Below, in pieces: positions 5,230 to 7,640 of a stretch of 7,640 nucleotides of DNA. A model generated the notes under the pieces. That model was not told the DNA's origin. It saw nothing but the letters and a program-made list of their open reading frames with translations, and made no database searches. Where the stretch lies: contig JAUYGP010000673.1 in the NCBI GenBank assembly GCA_030690515.1, positions 1-7,640 on the forward strand. The letters are read 5' to 3'. The position numbers and the translations under genes were made by a program. This DNA comes from Giesbergeria sp. (lineage in GTDB: Bacteria > Pseudomonadota > Gammaproteobacteria > Burkholderiales > Burkholderiaceae_C). Within the stretch, counting starts at the first letter, position 1. Each line of letters opens with the position of its first letter.

Positions 5230-7149
5230 TCATTTTTCGGCACTACCCGGTGCCGGGCGTGGCACCTTGATCTGCGCTTTGTAACGTTGCTTAAGCGTTT
5301 CGTAGTAGGCAAGGCCTTCGGCCTCCGACCACCACTGCACATATTGCTGGTGGCGCTGGGCATTGATTTGCGGCTCAGGCGTTGCCTGGGATAGAACGCG
5401 GTTGACCTTGGCAACCACGTAGCCCATGTCACCCATATCCACTCCCGTCCATGCAGGAAGTTCGTCCGCACGAACGCTCAGGACGGCGTCCACCACCGCA
5501 CGGGGCTGGTTCTGGGGCTGGTCGCGCGCTACCACAGTGGGGGCAGAAAGACCGGTCGCACTGCTCGCCTTCTCTGCCCAGGCGGTGCGCTTTGTTTCAC
5601 CTTCCTTGCGTGCCAGTTCTGCAGACTTTTCGGCGACGTAGCGCTGGCGCACCTGTGCGTGGACTTCATCGAACGCCAGAGTACGCGCCGGGGTGTACTG
5701 CGTGACCCGACCTGCCACCATCTGGCTGGAGCCAAATTCCACGGCTTCGGTGTTGCGCTTGTTTTCCAGCGAATCCGACGAGAACAACGCTTCGAGAAAC
5801 TTCGGATTTGCCAACGCGCCTGTGGCTCCTGGTGCTGGTGTGCGCACTATTCCCTTGGCGGTCTGAATCTTCAATTTGAGCTTTTCCGCCACGGGTTGCA
5901 GGCTGTCCGATTGTTCATAGACAGTGTTGGAGAACGACTCCGCCACTTCGGCAAACTTGCGCCGCGCCTGTTGTTGCTTCAACTCGGCTTCCATGGCGGG
6001 GCGCAATTCTTCAAAGCTAGGAGTGCGTGGCGCCTTGATGTCCGTCAGTTGAATGACGTGGAAACAAAAATCGCTTTCCACCACATCGCTGATGTCGCCT
6101 TTCTTCAAGGCGTATGCAGCATCCTCGAAAGGCTTGACCATGGCGCCCCGGGCAAAGAAACCCAGGTCGCCCCCTTGCGCGGCTGAACCCGGATCCTGGG
6201 AATTCTTTTTGGACAGCTCAGCAAAGGTGCCGGGGGCTTTGCGCGCCTGCTCTAATAGTTCGGTGGCGCGTGCGCGGGCTTTTTCGCGCTCGGCCGCTGG
6301 CGCATCCTTGGTCACCGAGATCAGGATGTGGCTCGCACGGCGCTCTTCCTTGCCCGCCATGCGCGCCGCGTTTTCTTTGTAGTAGGTGCGCAGGTCGTCC
6401 TCATTGAGCACCATACCGGCAAGCAGACTGTCAATGTCCAGCACAACGTATTCCACAGCCGCTTGCTCCGCCTGTTGAAACTGGTCGGAATGCTCTTTGT
6501 AGTAGGCCGTCAATTGCTCATCGGAAGGCTGCACCTTGCTGGCGAAGTCGGTTGGTTTGAACCATGCCACCTGGATTTCACGACGCTGAAATAAGGGATC
6601 CAGAGCTGCATTGGCTTGTGCATCCGTGGCAAAGCTGGTGCCGATCACCCCGCCCAGCACCTGGCTTACCGCCAGGTCACGGCGCATGGTGGCCTCGAAA
6701 CCTTCGGGCGTCATACCCTGGGTGGCAACCAGGGCTCGATAGCCCTCGCCATCCAGGGAGCCATCGGGCTTGCGCAGCGCTGCGATTTGCGGAATTTCCT
6801 GCAGGCTGCGAGCCAGCCGGGCGTCGCTGGTCGTCAGGTGCATCTTCTGTGCAGCGATCTGAAGGACGCGATCCCGCACCATCCGCTCCAGCGAGGCATA
6901 GCGCGCTTCGGGGGAGTCAAGCAGCTTGGCATCCATCGTGGGCTGCTGTGACCGCATGCGATCCGATTCCATCTTGTGGGCGGAATCCCATTCCGCTTGC
7001 GTGATGTCATTGCCGTCAACACGGGCAACCACCGGGCTACTGCCGGAGAAGTAGCTCCTGTCGATACCGACAAGCACGAACGAGGGAATGATCAGCAAGA
7101 ACAGCAAGAACATCGCGATCTTGGTGTGCTTGCGGATGGATTCAAACAT
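5230..7149 (-). CDS. ppiD: PpiD-like SurA-N/parvulin periplasmic folding factor
   Basis: PpiD is an inner-membrane-anchored chaperone and peptidyl-prolyl isomerase-like protein that meets newly exported proteins at the SecYEG exit in the periplasm. This one has 639 residues (E. coli 623). A short cytoplasmic N-terminus (MFESIRKHTK) precedes one membrane helix at about 11-29. A SurA-N-like chaperone region follows (about 35-190). A parvulin (PpiC) domain lies at about 269-370, with ASHILIS (272-278) and GGDLGFFARGAMVKPFEDAAY (326-346, the region around the conserved Phe residues). A long C-terminal part completes it. Cys362 in SDFCFHVIQL replaces a glycine usual at this place (codon TGT, 6066-6064). 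The start is ATG 7147-7149, which opens MFESIRKH; the longer frame begins inside tRNA-Val. The ribosome site is weak (AAAGA). It follows hupB and tRNA-Val, as in many betaproteobacteria, with a terminator in between. Calling it PpiD rather than SurA rests on the N-terminal anchor and the length. Confidence 0.93.
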   Translation of the reverse strand: MFESIRKHTKIAMFLLFLLIIPSFVLVGIDRSYFSGSSPVVARVDGNDITQAEWDSAHKMESDRMRSQQPTMDAKLLDSPEARYASLERMVRDRVLQIAAQKMHLTTSDARLARSLQEIPQIAALRKPDGSLDGEGYRALVATQGMTPEGFEATMRRDLAVSQVLGGVIGTSFATDAQANAALDPLFQRREIQVAWFKPTDFASKVQPSDEQLTAYYKEHSDQFQQAEQAAVEYVVLDIDSLLAGMVLNEDDLRTYYKENAARMAGKEERRASHILISVTKDAPAAEREKARARATELLEQARKAPGTFAELSKKNSQDPGSAAQGGDLGFFARGAMVKPFEDAAYALKKGDISDVVESDFCFHVIQLTDIKAPRTPSFEELRPAMEAELKQQQARRKFAEVAESFSNTVYEQSDSLQPVAEKLKLKIQTAKGIVRTPAPGATGALANPKFLEALFSSDSLENKRNTEAVEFGSSQMVAGRVTQYTPARTLAFDEVHAQVRQRYVAEKSAELARKEGETKRTAWAEKASSATGLSAPTVVARDQPQNQPRAVVDAVLSVRADELPAWTGVDMGDMGYVVAKVNRVLSQATPEPQINAQRHQQYVQWWSEAEGLAYYETLKQRYKAQIKVPRPAPGSAEK

Positions 7150-7169
7150 GGTCAATCTTTCTGTGACAT

Positions 7170-7199
7170 AAAACAAAAGGCGAACTTTCGTTCGCCTTT
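7170..7199 (-). terminator. Intrinsic terminator between tRNA-Val and ppiD
   Basis: A perfect 10-bp stem (AAAGGCGAAC / GTTCGCCTTT, minus strand 7199-7190 with 7185-7176) has a stable GAAA tetraloop and is followed by TTTTGTTTT. It starts 10 nt after the tRNA-Val CCA and ends only 20 nt before the ppiD ATG. It should end the hupB/tRNA-Val transcript. Any ppiD transcription from upstream would be by readthrough past this hairpin. Confidence 0.92.
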
Positions 7200-7209
7200 G
7201 CATCGGTGG

Positions 7210-7285
7210 TGGTGGGTGCTGACGGGTTCGAACCGCCGACCTACGCCTTGTAAGGGCGCCGCTCTACCAACTGAGCTAAGCACCC
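7210..7285 (-). tRNA. tRNA-Val (anticodon UAC)
   Basis: A 76-nt cloverleaf. The acceptor GGGTGCT pairs with AGCACCC, the discriminator is A73, and CCA is encoded at 7212-7210. The D arm is TTAGCTCAGTTGGTAGAGC. The anticodon stem GCGCC/GGCGT (one G-U type end pair) holds loop CTTACAA, anticodon TAC, which reads Val codon GUA and, by wobble, others. The T arm is GTCGGCGGTTCGAACCCGTC. It lies 15 nt after the hupB stop with no terminator in between, so it is probably made from the hupB transcript by processing. Confidence 0.98.
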
Positions 7286-7300
7286 CACCTTAACTTGTCA

Positions 7301-7573
7301 TCAATTCAGGGCATCTTTCAATGCCTTGCCTGGACGGAACTTCGGAACTTTAGCAGCTTTGATTTTAATCGCATCGCCCGTGCGGGGATTGCGGCCCGTG
7401 CGCGCAGCACGCTTGCCCACGGCAAAAGTACCAAAACCGACGAGCGAAACCGTGCCGCCCTTTTTCAACGTCTTCTTGACGGCTTCGATCGTGGCCTCCA
7501 GCGCCCGCGCAGCCGCAGCCTTGGAGATATCAGCATTGTTCGCAATATGCTCAATCAGTTCGGTTTTGTTCAC
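7301..7573 (-). CDS. hupB: DNA-binding protein HU-beta
   Basis: This 90-residue HU family protein is a small basic dimer that bends and compacts DNA and assists replication, recombination and transcription. The sequence is textbook HU: MNKTELIEHIANNADISKAA at the N-terminus, helix 2 up to about residue 38, and GGTVSLVGFGTFAVGKRAAR at 39-58. The DNA-binding arm has RNPRTGDAIKI at 61-71 with the intercalating Pro63, followed by KVPKFRPGKALKDALN. The start is GTG at 7571-7573, which opens the conserved NKTEL and has an AGAGG ribosome site about 6 nt upstream; the ATG of the longer frame would add 18 unrelated residues. It ends in a double stop (TGA TGA, 7303-7298). The 67 nt upstream to the window edge contain no promoter I can defend, only a short ATGGT/ACCAT inverted repeat (7612-7627). 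Gene order with tRNA-Val and ppiD suggests the usual lon-hupB neighbourhood beyond the edge. Confidence 0.97.
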   Translation of the reverse strand: MNKTELIEHIANNADISKAAAARALEATIEAVKKTLKKGGTVSLVGFGTFAVGKRAARTGRNPRTGDAIKIKAAKVPKFRPGKALKDALN

Positions 7574-7640
7574 AAGAAGCCTCTCGGGAAAAATGGGTGG
7601 ATTGTCTCTGGATGGTCTGGTCACCATACGCCAATGGGCT

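Noticed and set aside
7612..7627. ATGGT/ACCAT inverted repeat upstream of hupB as an operator
   Set aside because: Half-sites are 5 bp, no promoter can be placed beside it, and such short repeats occur often by chance.

Overview
This is a chromosomal housekeeping segment of a high-GC betaproteobacterium, most likely a Comamonadaceae member (Acidovorax / Delftia / Comamonas type). The assignment rests on the protein sequences, on the hupB - tRNA-Val - ppiD and dnaX - ybaB - recR gene orders, and on an intergenic palindromic repeat that I recall as common in that family. No database search was possible. I see no phage, IS element, CRISPR array, toxin-antitoxin pair or defence locus.

Layout, right to left, since almost everything is on the minus strand. 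hupB (HU beta, GTG start) is followed after 15 nt by tRNA-Val(UAC). A strong intrinsic terminator comes next, then ppiD, a membrane-anchored periplasmic folding factor. Downstream of ppiD lie a promoter with a perfect -10 box, tRNA-His(GUG), and a symmetric terminator that can work in both directions. The only plus-strand gene is ffs, the small SRP (4.5S) RNA, which is transcribed towards that same terminator. Divergent from ffs, the minus-strand series dnaX - ybaB - recR (clamp loader, nucleoid-associated protein, recombination mediator) runs leftward. It is followed by a MAPEG-family membrane protein and by an NMT1/THI5-like ABC-transporter substrate-binding protein cut by the left window edge.

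The most interesting structure is inside dnaX. An A9 run at codons 375-378 has a Shine-Dalgarno-like element upstream, a GC-rich stem-loop downstream, and stop codons close by in both other frames. This is the expected layout for making a short gamma subunit as well as full-length tau. About 40 codons further on, in the tau-only linker, a palindromic repeat has been absorbed in frame into the coding sequence. A diverged copy of the same repeat lies between recR and the MAPEG gene. Smaller curiosities are a perfect 2 x 30 bp tandem repeat between ybaB and recR, a terminator ending 20 nt before the ppiD start codon, and a Gly-to-Cys change in the PpiD parvulin domain.

The genes serve DNA replication and repair (dnaX, ybaB, recR), nucleoid structure (hupB), protein export and folding (ffs, ppiD) and translation (two tRNAs). 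I do not claim a wholly new system. The dnaX recoding signal and the coding repeat are the points worth following.
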